Positions 41,513-50,319 of a stretch of 64,000 bases of DNA are shown in pieces. Numbering within the stretch: the first letter of the stretch is position 1; every line of letters begins with the position of its first letter. The DNA comes from Kribbella jejuensis (GTDB lineage Bacteria; Actinomycetota; Actinomycetes; Propionibacteriales; Kribbellaceae), in contig NZ_VFMM01000001.1 in the NCBI RefSeq assembly GCF_006715085.1, forward strand, positions 2,914,001-2,978,000. Direction: 5' to 3'. A program made the position numbers and the translations under genes. The notes beneath the pieces were generated by a model. It was not told the origin of the DNA, ran no database searches, and worked only from the letters and a program-made list of their open reading frames with translations.

Positions 41513-42355
41513 ATGATTCTGGTCACCGGTGGGACAGGAACGGTTGGGCGGGCGTTGGTTGCCTCGCTCGTCGGGCGCGGGGCGGCGGTTCGGGTGGTCG
41601 GACGTTCGGTGGCGGAGGTGCCGGCGGGCGTCGAGCGGTTCGCGGCGGACCTCGGCGAGCTCGGCAGCGTGGCACCCACGCTGAAGGACGTCGACGTCCT
41701 GTTCGTGCACCCGCGGGCGGTCGGCGAGCAGGCGGCCGGGCTGGTCGCGCTCGCGGCCGAATACGGCGTCCGGCGGGTGGTGGTGATGTCGGCGATCAAC
41801 GTCGACGACGACCCCGCGCTGCAGCCGTCACGGTGGAACGGCGACCGGAACCGGGAGGTCGAGGCGGCGGTCGTCGCGGGCGGGCTGCCATGGGTCGCCG
41901 TACGGCCGACGTCGTTCGCGGCGAACGCGATCGGCCTGTTCGGGGCGCAGGTCCGGGCCGGCGACGTCGTGCGGGCGCCGTACGGCGACTTCGCCGAGGC
42001 GTTGATCGACGAGGCCGACGTGTCCGCGGTACTGGCCGAGGTGCTGGTCGACGACAGGTGGGACGGGCAGCGACTTGCGGTCACCGGGCCGGAGTCGTTG
42101 ACGCAGCGGGAGCTGGTGGACGTCATCGGTTCCGTCCTCGGTCTGCCGTTGCAGTTCCAGGAGGTTCCGGCGGAGGCCGCCGTACGGGGAATGGTCGCCA
42201 ACGGTCTGCCGGAGACGTTCGCCCGCGCGCTGATGGAGCGGTATGCGAAGGTCGTGACGCCGGCAGCCACGGACACCGTCGAGAGGGTCCTCGGGAGGCC
42301 GGCGCGGTCGTTCGCCGACTGGGTCGGCGCACACCGGGAGGCCTTCCGGCGCTGA
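41513..42355 (+). CDS. NmrA/SDR-type NAD(P)-binding protein
   Basis: A 280-residue atypical SDR. The nucleotide motif is VTGGTGTVGRALV (residues 4-16), and VVVMSAINVDD with VRPTSFAANAIG is typical of NmrA/HSCARG-type proteins, which act as NAD(P)H sensors or quinone reductases. The usual Y-x-x-x-K is absent. The ATG at 41513 has an AGGAGGAG ribosome-binding site. It is divergent from the aspartate-nucleophile hydrolase and shares its operators, which suggests a joint detoxification response. Confidence 0.84.
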   Translation: MILVTGGTGTVGRALVASLVGRGAAVRVVGRSVAEVPAGVERFAADLGELGSVAPTLKDVDVLFVHPRAVGEQAAGLVALAAEYGVRRVVVMSAINVDDDPALQPSRWNGDRNREVEAAVVAGGLPWVAVRPTSFAANAIGLFGAQVRAGDVVRAPYGDFAEALIDEADVSAVLAEVLVDDRWDGQRLAVTGPESLTQRELVDVIGSVLGLPLQFQEVPAEAAVRGMVANGLPETFARALMERYAKVVTPAATDTVERVLGRPARSFADWVGAHREAFRR

Positions 42356-42620
42356 AACCGGCTGGACGACGCTTTCCGGATCGGAATACGGTGGGGACGG
42401 CAGCCGCACGTCGAAAGGACCACAGGGAGCGATGTCGCCAGCTCGTCGAGACAAGGGTTGATTCGAACCCAGCCCACGCGGTCGGACCGGACCGCGTAGC
42501 CGGGACGGACCTTCGGGGCCGCCGGCTGATTTTGCTCGGCGAAGCGTGCGTCCTGCGCTCTGCGCGTTTGCGCGTGGATGCTGCCCGGTCCTGACGTTCT
42601 CTCGAAAGCGGTGCACACCC

Positions 42621-43622
42621 GTGACGTCTGTTCACGCCCTGCCGCCTGTCATCGCGGCACATGATCTGACCAAGACCTACACCTTCCACCAGCAGCGCGC
42701 CGGCCTCGGCGGGGCGTTGAAGAGCTTGGTACGGCGTACGTACGAGACCCGTCTCGCCGTCGACCGGGTGACCTTCGACATCGGCCGCGGCGAGGTCGTC
42801 GGGCTGCTCGGCCCGAACGGCGCCGGCAAGACGACCACGTTGAAGATGCTGTCCGGCCTGCTCTACACCACCTCCGGCGACCTGCAGGTCCTCGGCCACA
42901 CCCCGTCCGCCCGCAAGCACGAGTACCTGCGCCGGATCGCGCTTGTGATGGGCCAGAAGACCATGCTCTGGTGGGACGTCCCGGCGATGGAGAGCCTGCT
43001 GCTGCACAAGGACATGTACGGCCTGTCCACCACGGAGTTCGACCGCAACGTCAGCGAACTCGCCGACCTGCTCGAGGTCGGACACCTGCTGAACGTCCAG
43101 GTCCGCAAGACCTCGCTCGGTGAACGGATGAAGCTCGAGCTGATGGCGGCGCTCGTACACGGCCCGGAAATCCTGTTCCTGGACGAGCCGACGATCGGGC
43201 TGGACGTGGTCGCGAAGGCCCGCGTCCGCTCTTTCCTCGCCGACGTCAACCGGCTCCGCGGTACCACGATCCTGATCACCAGCCACGACATGGACGACAT
43301 CGAGGCGCTCTGCTCGCGGGTGATGATCATCGACCACGGCCGGCTCCAGTACGACGGCGGCCTCGACGAGCTCGTCCGTACGGCGCGACCGCGCAAGCTC
43401 GTCCGCGCGACGTACGCCGCGCCGGTGGACGTCGGTCAGCTCGACGGGGTGACCGACGTCGAGGTGTCCGGTACGACGGTCGAACTCGAAGCGGATCGCG
43501 ACCGCGCCGGCGCCGTGATGGAGCAGCTGACCCGGCTCGGACCGCTCGTCGACCTGGACGTCGCGGACGCCGACATCGAGGACATCATGCGCGACCTGTT
43601 CCAGCGCCGGAGCTCGCTGTGA
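42621..43622 (+). CDS. ABC transporter ATP-binding protein (ABC-2 exporter type)
   Basis: A 333-residue ATPase. Walker A is GPNGAGKTTT, the Q-loop is in VMGQKT, the signature is the variant TSLGERMKLELM, Walker B is ILFLDEPTIGLD, and the H-loop is LITSHDMDDIE. A C-terminal extension of about 80 residues is usual for the group that pairs with two DUF990-like permeases. The GTG at 42621 is the likely start; the open frame begins 25 codons earlier without sequence support, and the 265-bp region before it has no other gene. It is coupled to the first permease by a 4-bp overlap. The exported substrate is unknown. Confidence 0.9.
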   Translation: MTSVHALPPVIAAHDLTKTYTFHQQRAGLGGALKSLVRRTYETRLAVDRVTFDIGRGEVVGLLGPNGAGKTTTLKMLSGLLYTTSGDLQVLGHTPSARKHEYLRRIALVMGQKTMLWWDVPAMESLLLHKDMYGLSTTEFDRNVSELADLLEVGHLLNVQVRKTSLGERMKLELMAALVHGPEILFLDEPTIGLDVVAKARVRSFLADVNRLRGTTILITSHDMDDIEALCSRVMIIDHGRLQYDGGLDELVRTARPRKLVRATYAAPVDVGQLDGVTDVEVSGTTVELEADRDRAGAVMEQLTRLGPLVDLDVADADIEDIMRDLFQRRSSL

Positions 43623-44434
43623 AGGGCACGGTCGCACGGAACCTCCGCGTCGTACGGCGAATGACGGCGGCCGAGATCGCGCAGCAGTCCGTGTACCGCG
43701 CGGCCTGGGTGATCTTCATGGTGTCGAACATCTGCATGCCGATCATCTCGCTGCTGATCTGGCGCACGGCCCTCGCGAGCGGGGCGCGGTTGCCGGTCGA
43801 CAAGCAGTACGTCACGACGTACTTCGTCCTGCTCGGCTTCGTCACGATGGCGACCTCGTCGTGGATGGCGGCGTTCCTCGCCCAGGACATCCGGCTCGGG
43901 AAGCTGTCCAGCTGGATGGTGCGGCCGGCGTCGCTGCTGACGAAGTTCGTCGCGAACAACCTGTCGGAGAAGTTCCTCAAGCTGTTCGCCTTGGTACCGA
44001 TGATCGGCATCGTCTGGTGGATCTTCCGGGACTCGATGCGGATCCCGGCCGCACCGGGGCGCTGGGTGCTGTTCGCGGTCAGCATCCTGCTCGGAGCGGT
44101 GCTGGTGTTCACGATCGACATCCTGATCGCGTCGCTGGCGTTCTGGATGGACGACGTCAGCGCGCTCGTGCAGGCGCGGGTGATCATCGCGAGCGTGCTG
44201 TCCGGTGCCGTCGTACCGCTGGCGCTGATGCCGTCGTGGTCGCGCGGATTCGTCGACCACCAGCCGTTCCGGTACACGGTGTCGTTCCCGGTGGAGGTCG
44301 TCGCGGGGCAGCTCGACGGTGGAGATCTCGTGGCCGGGTTGGGCTTCCAGCTCGGGTACGTCGTCGTGTTCGCGGTACTGGCCCGGCTCGTGTGGGCGGC
44401 GGGCATCCGGTCGTATTCGGCGGTGGGCGCATGA
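43619..44434 (+). CDS. ABC-2-type permease, first of a pair
   Basis: A 271-residue six-helix membrane protein of the ABC2_membrane_6/DUF990 group. It starts at GTG 43619, inside the ATPase stop, with an amphipathic N-terminal helix (NLRVVRRMTAAEIAQQSVYR) and helices at about 30-50, 65-85, 115-140, 145-175, 180-205 and 240-262. The recurring motif FVANNLSEKF-LKL and the GQLDGG loop are shared in style with the second permease. The pair should form the export channel as a heterodimer. Confidence 0.87.
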   Translation: MKGTVARNLRVVRRMTAAEIAQQSVYRAAWVIFMVSNICMPIISLLIWRTALASGARLPVDKQYVTTYFVLLGFVTMATSSWMAAFLAQDIRLGKLSSWMVRPASLLTKFVANNLSEKFLKLFALVPMIGIVWWIFRDSMRIPAAPGRWVLFAVSILLGAVLVFTIDILIASLAFWMDDVSALVQARVIIASVLSGAVVPLALMPSWSRGFVDHQPFRYTVSFPVEVVAGQLDGGDLVAGLGFQLGYVVVFAVLARLVWAAGIRSYSAVGA

Positions 44435-45216
44435 GGTACCTGCGGTTGTGGCGGCGGTTCTTCCTGCAGGCCGTCGTACGTGAGACGCACTTCCGGGCGC
44501 ACTTCCTGACCACGTTGCTCGTCGGGCTGGTGCAGCTCGGGCTGGGGATCGTACCGACGTTGCTGCTGTTCGGGTTCACGTCCGAGGTGCACGGGTGGTC
44601 GCGCGCGGAGGTGATCGCGCTGGTCGGCGTCTTCCAGATCGTCACCGGGCTGATCGCGACGTTCATCGCGCCGAACCTGAACCGGATGACGACGTACCTG
44701 ACCGAGGGCGAGCTGGACGGCGTACTGCTCAGGCCGGTGTCGAGCCAGTTCTACCTGACGTTCCGGTGGATCAACGTCGCGGAGCTGACGAACGTTGCGA
44801 GCGGCATCGTCGTCCTCGTGATCGGGCTCGTGCAGGCTCACATCAACTTCGGGCCGTGGCAGGTCGTGCAGGCTTTGGTGCTGGTCTGCTGTGGGCTGGT
44901 GCTGCTGACGTGTGTGTGGTCGGGGCTGTCGTTCCTGGCGTTCTGGCTGCAGTCGGTGAACCCGATCGGCTTCGTGTTCCTGAGCCTGGTCGAGGCGGGG
45001 CGGTACCCGCTGGTGTTCTTCCCGGTGGCGGTACGGACCTTCCTGACGTTCGCGTTCCCGGTGGCGTTCGCGACGACGTTCCCGATCCGGGCGCTGGCCG
45101 GCGATCTCGGCTGGTCGACGGTCGCGATCGGGGCCGGGCTCGCGGTGGTGGCGCTGCTGCTGGTGCGGTTCGTCTGGCGGCGCGGGCTGCTGACGTACTC
45201 CAGTGCGTCGAGCTGA
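44431..45216 (+). CDS. ABC-2-type permease, second of a pair
   Basis: A 261-residue six-helix membrane protein of the same DUF990-like group. It begins at ATG 44431, overlapping the first permease's stop by 4 bp. Characteristic segments are LTTLLVGLVQLGLGIVPTLL, EGELDGVLLRPVSSQFYL and FFPVAVRTFLTFAFPVAFAT; the last is the best conserved stretch of this family. Together with the ATPase and first permease it forms a complete three-gene exporter. The next gene, a polymerase, is 18 bp away but functionally unrelated. Confidence 0.88.
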   Translation: MRYLRLWRRFFLQAVVRETHFRAHFLTTLLVGLVQLGLGIVPTLLLFGFTSEVHGWSRAEVIALVGVFQIVTGLIATFIAPNLNRMTTYLTEGELDGVLLRPVSSQFYLTFRWINVAELTNVASGIVVLVIGLVQAHINFGPWQVVQALVLVCCGLVLLTCVWSGLSFLAFWLQSVNPIGFVFLSLVEAGRYPLVFFPVAVRTFLTFAFPVAFATTFPIRALAGDLGWSTVAIGAGLAVVALLLVRFVWRRGLLTYSSASS

Positions 45217-45234
45217 TGTGGTTACCTGTGTGCT

Positions 45235-46308
45235 ATGAGCTGGTGGGTCCTGCACGTGGACATGGATCAGTTCATCGCGGCCGTGGAGATCCGGCGCCGG
45301 CCTGAACTTCGTGGACTACCTGTCGTGGTCGGCGGGTCCGGCGATCCGGCCCGTCCCCGGCAGGTGGTCGCGACCGCGTCGTACGAGGCGCGCGCGTACG
45401 GCGTACATTCCGGGATGCCGGTGCGGGCGGCGTACAAGAAGTGTCCCGACGCGGTGTTCCTGCCCTCGGACCCGGCGGCGTACGACGCGGCGTCGGCCGA
45501 GGTGATGGACACGCTGCGGACGTTCCCGGTGGTGGTCGAGGTGTGGGGCTGGGACGAGTGCTTCGTCGGTGCCGAGACGGACGACCCGGAGAAGCTGGCC
45601 GCTGAGCTGCGGGCCGCGGTGCTGGAGCGGACCGGTCTGACCTGCTGCGTCGGGATCGGCGACAACAAGACCCGCGCCAAACTCGCCACGAACTTCGCGA
45701 AGCACGAGCGCTCGCACGCGGAGCCCTTCGAGGGCGCGGCGGGCGGGGCCGGCATCTACCGGCTGACCGCCGCGAACTGGCGAGAGGTGATGGACCACCG
45801 CCCGGTGCGCGACCTGTGGGGTATCGGTACCCGGATGGAACGCAACCTCAACGAACTCGGCCTGACCACGGTCGCCGAACTGGCCGCCGCCGACGTCGAC
45901 GCCCTGCAGAAACGCTTCGGCCCGAAGATGGGCACCTGGTACGCCGCCCTCGGCCGCGGCCTCGGCGACACCCAGGTCACCGACGTCCCGCGCGAACCGG
46001 TCTCCCGCAGCCACGAGGAAACCTTCGAGACCGACCTGGTCGAACGCTCCGACATCGAACGCGAGATCCGCCGAATCGCCACCGAGGTAACCAACGAGGT
46101 GGTAGCCGACGGCCGCACCATCCAGCGAATCTGGCTGAAGCTCCGCTTCACCACCTTCTACACCCCCATCAAAAGCCGCAAACTCCCCGAACCCACCCAG
46201 GACCCCGAGGTCATCGCCACCACCGCCCTGACCCTCCTCGACAAATTCGACCTCCGCCACCCCATCCGCCTCCTCGGCGTCCGCGTCGAGTTCCTCCCCC
46301 CGGACTAG
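45235..46308 (+). CDS. dinB: Y-family DNA polymerase, DinB2 type
   Basis: A 357-residue translesion polymerase. Metal-binding residues are D9 and D11 (HVDMDQF) and D107-E108 (WGWDECF), with YEARAYGVHSGMPVRAA and CCVGIGDNKTRAKLAT in palm and fingers, and a little-finger domain after about 235. At the steric-gate position, where most family members have Phe or Tyr, residue 14 is isoleucine (D-M-D-Q-F-I). Mycobacterial DinB2, which has leucine there, readily inserts ribonucleotides; this is established for DinB2, and inferred here. No C-terminal clamp-binding QxxLF motif is visible. It starts 18 bp after the exporter genes. Confidence 0.9.
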   Translation: MSWWVLHVDMDQFIAAVEIRRRPELRGLPVVVGGSGDPARPRQVVATASYEARAYGVHSGMPVRAAYKKCPDAVFLPSDPAAYDAASAEVMDTLRTFPVVVEVWGWDECFVGAETDDPEKLAAELRAAVLERTGLTCCVGIGDNKTRAKLATNFAKHERSHAEPFEGAAGGAGIYRLTAANWREVMDHRPVRDLWGIGTRMERNLNELGLTTVAELAAADVDALQKRFGPKMGTWYAALGRGLGDTQVTDVPREPVSRSHEETFETDLVERSDIEREIRRIATEVTNEVVADGRTIQRIWLKLRFTTFYTPIKSRKLPEPTQDPEVIATTALTLLDKFDLRHPIRLLGVRVEFLPPD

Positions 46309-46312
46309 TGCT

Positions 46313-46342
46313 TATATAACTTTATCTGGAGAAAGTTATATA
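46313..46342 (+). promoter_or_regulatory. 30-bp inverted repeat abutting the fic start codon
   Basis: Perfect 11-bp arms TATATAACTTT (46313-46323) and AAAGTTATATA (46332-46342) enclose ATCTGGAG. The arm ends at the base before the GTG at 46343. TATAAC in the left arm can be a -10 box and GGAG in the loop the ribosome-binding site, so a protein bound here, or the hairpin formed in RNA, would block expression of the Fic gene. It is strikingly AT-rich for this genome. Confidence 0.75.
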
Positions 46343-47542
46343 GTGAGCGGAGTGAACGAACTTTCGGTCGGCTGGGAGCGGTGCGATTGGGCCGGGACGG
46401 ACGGGCCCATGTCCCGGCGCGAGCGGGCGCAGTCGCGCGGTTCGTACCTGGCATCCATCCCTCCGACGATCGCGGAGCTGGGTTTCGACGTTCCGTCCGA
46501 GGTCGCGGCCGAGGCCGAGGACGCGCTGATCGAGATCTCCCGGTTCGACGCGGAACTGGCCGCCTCGCTCCCGCGCGCCGACGGCGAGCTCGCGCCGCTG
46601 GCCGTCGTACTGCTGCGCACCGAGTCGGCGTCGTCGTCGCAGATCGAAGGTGTGACCGCCGGCGCCAAGGCCTTGGCGATCGCCACTCTGAACGCGTCCG
46701 CGGGGCAGAATGCCCGGTTGGTTGCCGCCAACGTCGAGGCCATGCAGAAAGCGATCGACCTCGCCGACGACCTGAGCACCGACTCGATCCTCGCTGCCCA
46801 TCGGGCCTTGATGCACGACCAGACGTATGCGCGACCCGGGCAGTTCCGCGACAGCCAGGTCTGGATCGGTGGCGGCCCGACACCGCATACCGCGACGTTC
46901 GTCCCGCCCCGGCACGACCGGGTTCCGGCGCTGGTGGCCGATCTGGTCGAGTTCTGCAAACGGACCGACCTGCCGGTTCTCACCCACCTGTCGCTCGCGC
47001 ACGCGCAGTTCGAGACGATCCATCCGTTCAACGACGGGAACGGCCGTACCGGACGGACACTGGTGCACGCGATGCTGCGGCGGTCGGGCGTGACCCGGCG
47101 CCTCACGGTGCCGGTCTCGGCGGGGCTGCTCACTGACACGGATGCGTACTTCGCGGCGCTCGGCGCGTACCGGGACGGCGACCCCGCGCCGATCATCACC
47201 CAGTTCAGCCGGGCGTCGTTCGCGGCGGTCGGCAACGGCCGCGAACTCGTCACCGACCTCACCGTGATCTACGAGGACTGGCAGCAGAATCTCCCGTCCC
47301 GCAAGGGTTCTGCCGCTCGTCGCTTGCTGCCGCACCTGCTCAGCCAGCCGGCCGTCACGGTCGCGCATGTCCAGGAGCACTTGGCCGTATCGCAACCAGC
47401 GGCTCAACGAGCAGTCGACCAACTCGTCGACGCATCGATCCTGAAGCAGATCTCCACCGGAAAACGTGACCGTGCGTGGATCGCTCGAGACGTCATCACC
47501 GCACTCGACAACTTCGCAAGCCGCACGGGCCGCCGCAGCTGA
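46343..47542 (+). CDS. Fic-domain protein with winged-helix C-terminus
   Basis: A 399-residue Fic protein, likely an AMP-transferase. The catalytic motif HPFNDGNGRTGR is at 227-238. An N-terminal inhibitory helix has SSSQIEG (98-103), the S/T-x-x-x-E-(G/N) motif of class II Fic proteins whose glutamate blocks ATP. The Fic_N region with SYLASIPPTIAEL precedes it. The last 90 residues resemble a winged HTH (VTVAHVQEHLAVSQPAAQRA, VDQLVDASILKQIS). This layout is common among bacterial Fic proteins of unknown target. The start is GTG at 46343 at the edge of a perfect inverted repeat, so the HTH may bind its own promoter. Confidence 0.88.
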   Translation: MSGVNELSVGWERCDWAGTDGPMSRRERAQSRGSYLASIPPTIAELGFDVPSEVAAEAEDALIEISRFDAELAASLPRADGELAPLAVVLLRTESASSSQIEGVTAGAKALAIATLNASAGQNARLVAANVEAMQKAIDLADDLSTDSILAAHRALMHDQTYARPGQFRDSQVWIGGGPTPHTATFVPPRHDRVPALVADLVEFCKRTDLPVLTHLSLAHAQFETIHPFNDGNGRTGRTLVHAMLRRSGVTRRLTVPVSAGLLTDTDAYFAALGAYRDGDPAPIITQFSRASFAAVGNGRELVTDLTVIYEDWQQNLPSRKGSAARRLLPHLLSQPAVTVAHVQEHLAVSQPAAQRAVDQLVDASILKQISTGKRDRAWIARDVITALDNFASRTGRRS

Positions 47543-47546
47543 CCTC

Positions 47547-48386
47547 CTAGAGGTTGTAGGTGCGGGTGGCAGTGGTGGTGAAGATGGCTTGTTGGTCGGC
47601 GGGGGTCAGGGTTTTGGTGAGGGTTTCGGCAGTTTCGACTACCTGGGGGTAGGTGGCGGCCAGGAGGCAGACGGGCCAGTCGGAGCCGAACATGACGCGG
47701 GCGGGGGTGAAGGCTTCCAGGACTACGTCGGCGTAGGGCTGGAGGTCTTTGGGGGTCCAGGTGGTCCAGTTGGCTTCGGTGACCATGCCGGAGAGTTTGC
47801 AGGTGACGTTGGGTTCGGCGGCCAACTCTCGGAGGTGGGTGGCCCACGGGTCCAGGGGTTGGCCGATGACCGGTTTGGAGATGTGGTCGACGACGAAGGT
47901 CAACCCGGGGAGGTTGCGGGCGGTCTGGATGGCGGCGGGGAGTTGGGGTGGTTTGGTCAGGAGGTCGTAGGCGAGGCCGGCTTCGGCGACCGCGGCCAGG
48001 CCTCGTTGGACGTCGGGGCGTAGCAGCCAGTCGTTGTCGGGTTCGTCGTGGACCTGGTGGCGGATCGCCTTCAGGTACGAGCCGTCCGGGCGGGCCTGGA
48101 GTGACGCCAGCGTGTCGGCGACGTCGGGCGCGGTCAGGTCGACCCACCCGACCACCCCGGCGACCAGATCGTTGCTCGCGGCAATTTCCAGGAACTCGAC
48201 GGTCTCCTCGAGCACGCCGACTGTCTGGACCAGCACCGTCGCGGTGACGTCGGCGGCCGCGGCCAGTGGTGCGAGGTCGGTGATCGCGAAGTTCCGCCGG
48301 ATCGGGTCCAGTTCCGGACCGACCATCCACGACTGCTCGCGAACGCTCAGGTCCCAGACGTGATGATGTGCGTCGACTCTGCTCAT
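47547..48386 (-). CDS. amidohydrolase 2-family lactonase (L-fuconolactonase-like)
   Basis: A 279-residue TIM-barrel hydrolase of the COG3618 type. It starts RVDAHHHVWDL (H-x-H metal motif) and has FVVDHISKP, and MFGSDWPVCLL with the catalytic aspartate. Members open sugar-acid lactones such as L-fucono-1,5-lactone or 2-pyrone-4,6-dicarboxylate. It lies 13 bp after an enolase-superfamily dehydratase gene on the same strand, and a FAH-family hydrolase is across the promoter region, which together are three steps of a non-phosphorylating deoxy-sugar pathway. The gene converges with fic, 4 bp away. Confidence 0.87.
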   Translation of the reverse strand: MSRVDAHHHVWDLSVREQSWMVGPELDPIRRNFAITDLAPLAAAADVTATVLVQTVGVLEETVEFLEIAASNDLVAGVVGWVDLTAPDVADTLASLQARPDGSYLKAIRHQVHDEPDNDWLLRPDVQRGLAAVAEAGLAYDLLTKPPQLPAAIQTARNLPGLTFVVDHISKPVIGQPLDPWATHLRELAAEPNVTCKLSGMVTEANWTTWTPKDLQPYADVVLEAFTPARVMFGSDWPVCLLAATYPQVVETAETLTKTLTPADQQAIFTTTATRTYNL

Positions 48387-48399
48387 GCGCCGTACCCTC

Positions 48400-49491
48400 T
48401 CATCCGACCCGGCGGTCGTCGATGGCGTCCTGGTTCCAGTCGATCCCGAGGCCGGGTACGTCGGGCGCGACCGCGTGCCCGTCCACGATCTCCATCTCGG
48501 ACGACGTGATCGCGCGCAGTTGCGGGATGTGTTCGACGTACCGCCCGTTCGGTACGGCGGCCGTCAGGCTCACGTGCAACTCCATCAGGAAGTGCGGGCA
48601 CACCTCGAGGTTGAACGTCTCCGCGAGGTGCGCAACCTTCAGCCACGGGGTGATCCCGCCGACCCTCGCCACGTCCACCTGGATGATCCCCGCGCCGCCG
48701 GCCGCGGCGTACTCACGGAACTGCGAAACGGAGTACAAGGACTCACCGACCGCGATCGGAATCGAGGTCCCCGAGGCCAGCCGCACGTGACCGGTCACGT
48801 CGTCGGCCGGCAGCGGCTCCTCGAACCACGAGAGATCCACAGCCTCGAAGGCAGCGGCCCGCCGACGGGCTTCGGGGTACGTCATCGACTGGTTCGCGTC
48901 GACCATGATGTCCATCGCCGGCCCGACCGCGTCCCGGACCGCGCGCAGCCGCTCGAGATCCTCGTGCACCCGCGGCTTGCCGACCTTGAGCTTCACACCC
49001 GGCCAGCCGGCCTTCTGCGACGCGAGCGCGCCGGCGACCAGTTCATCCGTTGTCAGGTGCAACCAACCGCCCTCGGTGTCGTACAGCGGGACCTGTTGCC
49101 GGTACCCGCCGGCCAGCCGCCACAGCGGCTCGCCCGCCCGCAGGCACCGCAGATCCCAGAGCGCCGTGTCAACCGCCGCCAACGCCAGCGAGGTGATCGC
49201 GCCGACGGTCGTCGCGTGCGTGGACCAGAACAGGTCCGACCACACGGCCTCCACGTTGCGCGCGTCTGCTCCGGTCAGCCGCGGCAGCAGGTGGTCGCGG
49301 AGCAGCGCGAGTACGGCGGTGCCGCCGGTGCCGATCGTGTACGAGTAGCCGAGGCCGGTCAGCCCGTCCGCCGTCGTCAGCCGCACGAACACCGTTTCCT
49401 GTTTGAGGAACGCCTGGACGGCGTCGGTCCGGACGGTCTCGACCTCGAGGTCGACCAGGTACGCCTCGGCCCGGACGATCGCCGTACTCAC
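48400..49491 (-). CDS. enolase-superfamily sugar-acid dehydratase (mandelate-racemase group)
   Basis: A 363-residue acid-sugar dehydratase or racemase. The active-site set is K167-x-K169 (VKLKVGK), D198 (VDANQ), E224 (FEEPL), E250 (VGES) and H300 (CPHFLME), as in mandelate-racemase-type enzymes. With the following lactonase-like gene and the nearby FAH-type hydrolase the substrate is probably a fuconate- or rhamnonate-like acid. It differs clearly from the glucarate-type enzyme at 20963. The start at 49491 faces the GntR gene across 117 bp with a perfect 12-bp palindrome. Confidence 0.86.
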   Translation of the reverse strand: MSTAIVRAEAYLVDLEVETVRTDAVQAFLKQETVFVRLTTADGLTGLGYSYTIGTGGTAVLALLRDHLLPRLTGADARNVEAVWSDLFWSTHATTVGAITSLALAAVDTALWDLRCLRAGEPLWRLAGGYRQQVPLYDTEGGWLHLTTDELVAGALASQKAGWPGVKLKVGKPRVHEDLERLRAVRDAVGPAMDIMVDANQSMTYPEARRRAAAFEAVDLSWFEEPLPADDVTGHVRLASGTSIPIAVGESLYSVSQFREYAAAGGAGIIQVDVARVGGITPWLKVAHLAETFNLEVCPHFLMELHVSLTAAVPNGRYVEHIPQLRAITSSEMEIVDGHAVAPDVPGLGIDWNQDAIDDRRVG

Positions 49492-49505
49492 ATTTTCCTC
49501 CCGAG

Positions 49506-49517
49506 ATCCTATAGGAT
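49506..49517. promoter_or_regulatory. 12-bp palindromic operator of the deoxy-sugar cluster
   Basis: ATCCTATAGGAT is a perfect palindrome 14 bp before the dehydratase start and about 90 bp before the divergent GntR gene. Sites of the form ATnnTATAnnAT are typical for FCD-type GntR regulators, and one is encoded next to it. Confidence 0.7.
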
Positions 49518-49608
49518 ATTGCGATCCTGATGCTCCCGCTTCACACTGGACGCGTCAAGACGGACTGCGAGTCGGGCAGAATGGTGGCTTTCCCGGGAGG
49601 AGTAACCC

Positions 49609-50310
49609 GTGACTGATGCGCACGTGGGCCTGGCGGGCCAGCTTGCCCGGCTGCCGCAGCGGCAGGTGTTGAGCGACGACGTCTACGAGACGGTCAAGGG
49701 CCTGATCATGGACAGCGTGGTCGAGCCGGGCACCCGGTTGAACATCGATGCACTGACCCGTGAGCTGGGCATCTCGCAGACCCCGATCCGCGAGTCGCTG
49801 GCCCGGCTGGAGTCCGACGGCCTGGTGATCAAGGAGCCGCTGCGCGGGTACCGGGTGTCGTCGCGGCTGACGCTCGCCGAGTTCGAGGACCTGTTCGAGT
49901 ACCGGCTGCACATCGAGCCGTGGGCGGCCGGCCGCGCCGCGGAGCGGGCCGGTGAGGACGACCTGGCCCGGCTCAAGGCCGAGATGCTGAGCTACACCGA
50001 CGTACCGGACCGTCCGTCGTACGAGAGCTACCGGGCGATGGCCGCGCACGACCAGCGGTTCCACGACCTGGTGCTCGAGCTATCCGGTAACGAGACCGCC
50101 CGGCTGTCCTTTCAGCGGACGCACTGCCACCTGCACCTGTTCCGGCTGTACTACGGTGGCGGCATCGCGACGAAGGCGTTGCGTGAGCACAAGGCAGTGG
50201 TGACCGCCGTCCGCAAGGGCAACCCGGAGGAGGCGGCCGCGGCGATGCGGTCGCATATCGAGTCCTCGCGCGCTCGGCTGCGGCCCATGTTCGACACCTC
50301 GGATTCCTAG
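49609..50310 (+). CDS. GntR-family regulator, FCD subfamily
   Basis: A 233-residue regulator with winged HTH (residues 20-85: NIDALTRELGISQTPIRESL, ARLESDGLVIKEPLRGYRV) and FCD domain (95-225) with metal-ligand histidines in AAHDQRFHDLVLELSGNE and EHKAVVTAVRKGN. The start is GTG at 49609, preceded by GGGAGGAG. It is divergent from the dehydratase-lactonase pair and 9 bp before the FAH-family gene, so it most likely represses both arms through the palindrome at 49506 and responds to a sugar acid. Confidence 0.88.
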   Translation: MTDAHVGLAGQLARLPQRQVLSDDVYETVKGLIMDSVVEPGTRLNIDALTRELGISQTPIRESLARLESDGLVIKEPLRGYRVSSRLTLAEFEDLFEYRLHIEPWAAGRAAERAGEDDLARLKAEMLSYTDVPDRPSYESYRAMAAHDQRFHDLVLELSGNETARLSFQRTHCHLHLFRLYYGGGIATKALREHKAVVTAVRKGNPEEAAAAMRSHIESSRARLRPMFDTSDS

Positions 50311-50319
50311 GAGACTTCT

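Noticed and set aside
42454-42470. A GGGTT-loop-AACCC element with TTCGAA resembling a tRNA T-arm
   Set aside because: The loop has the wrong length and register for a T-loop, and no acceptor, D or anticodon arms fit around it on either strand.
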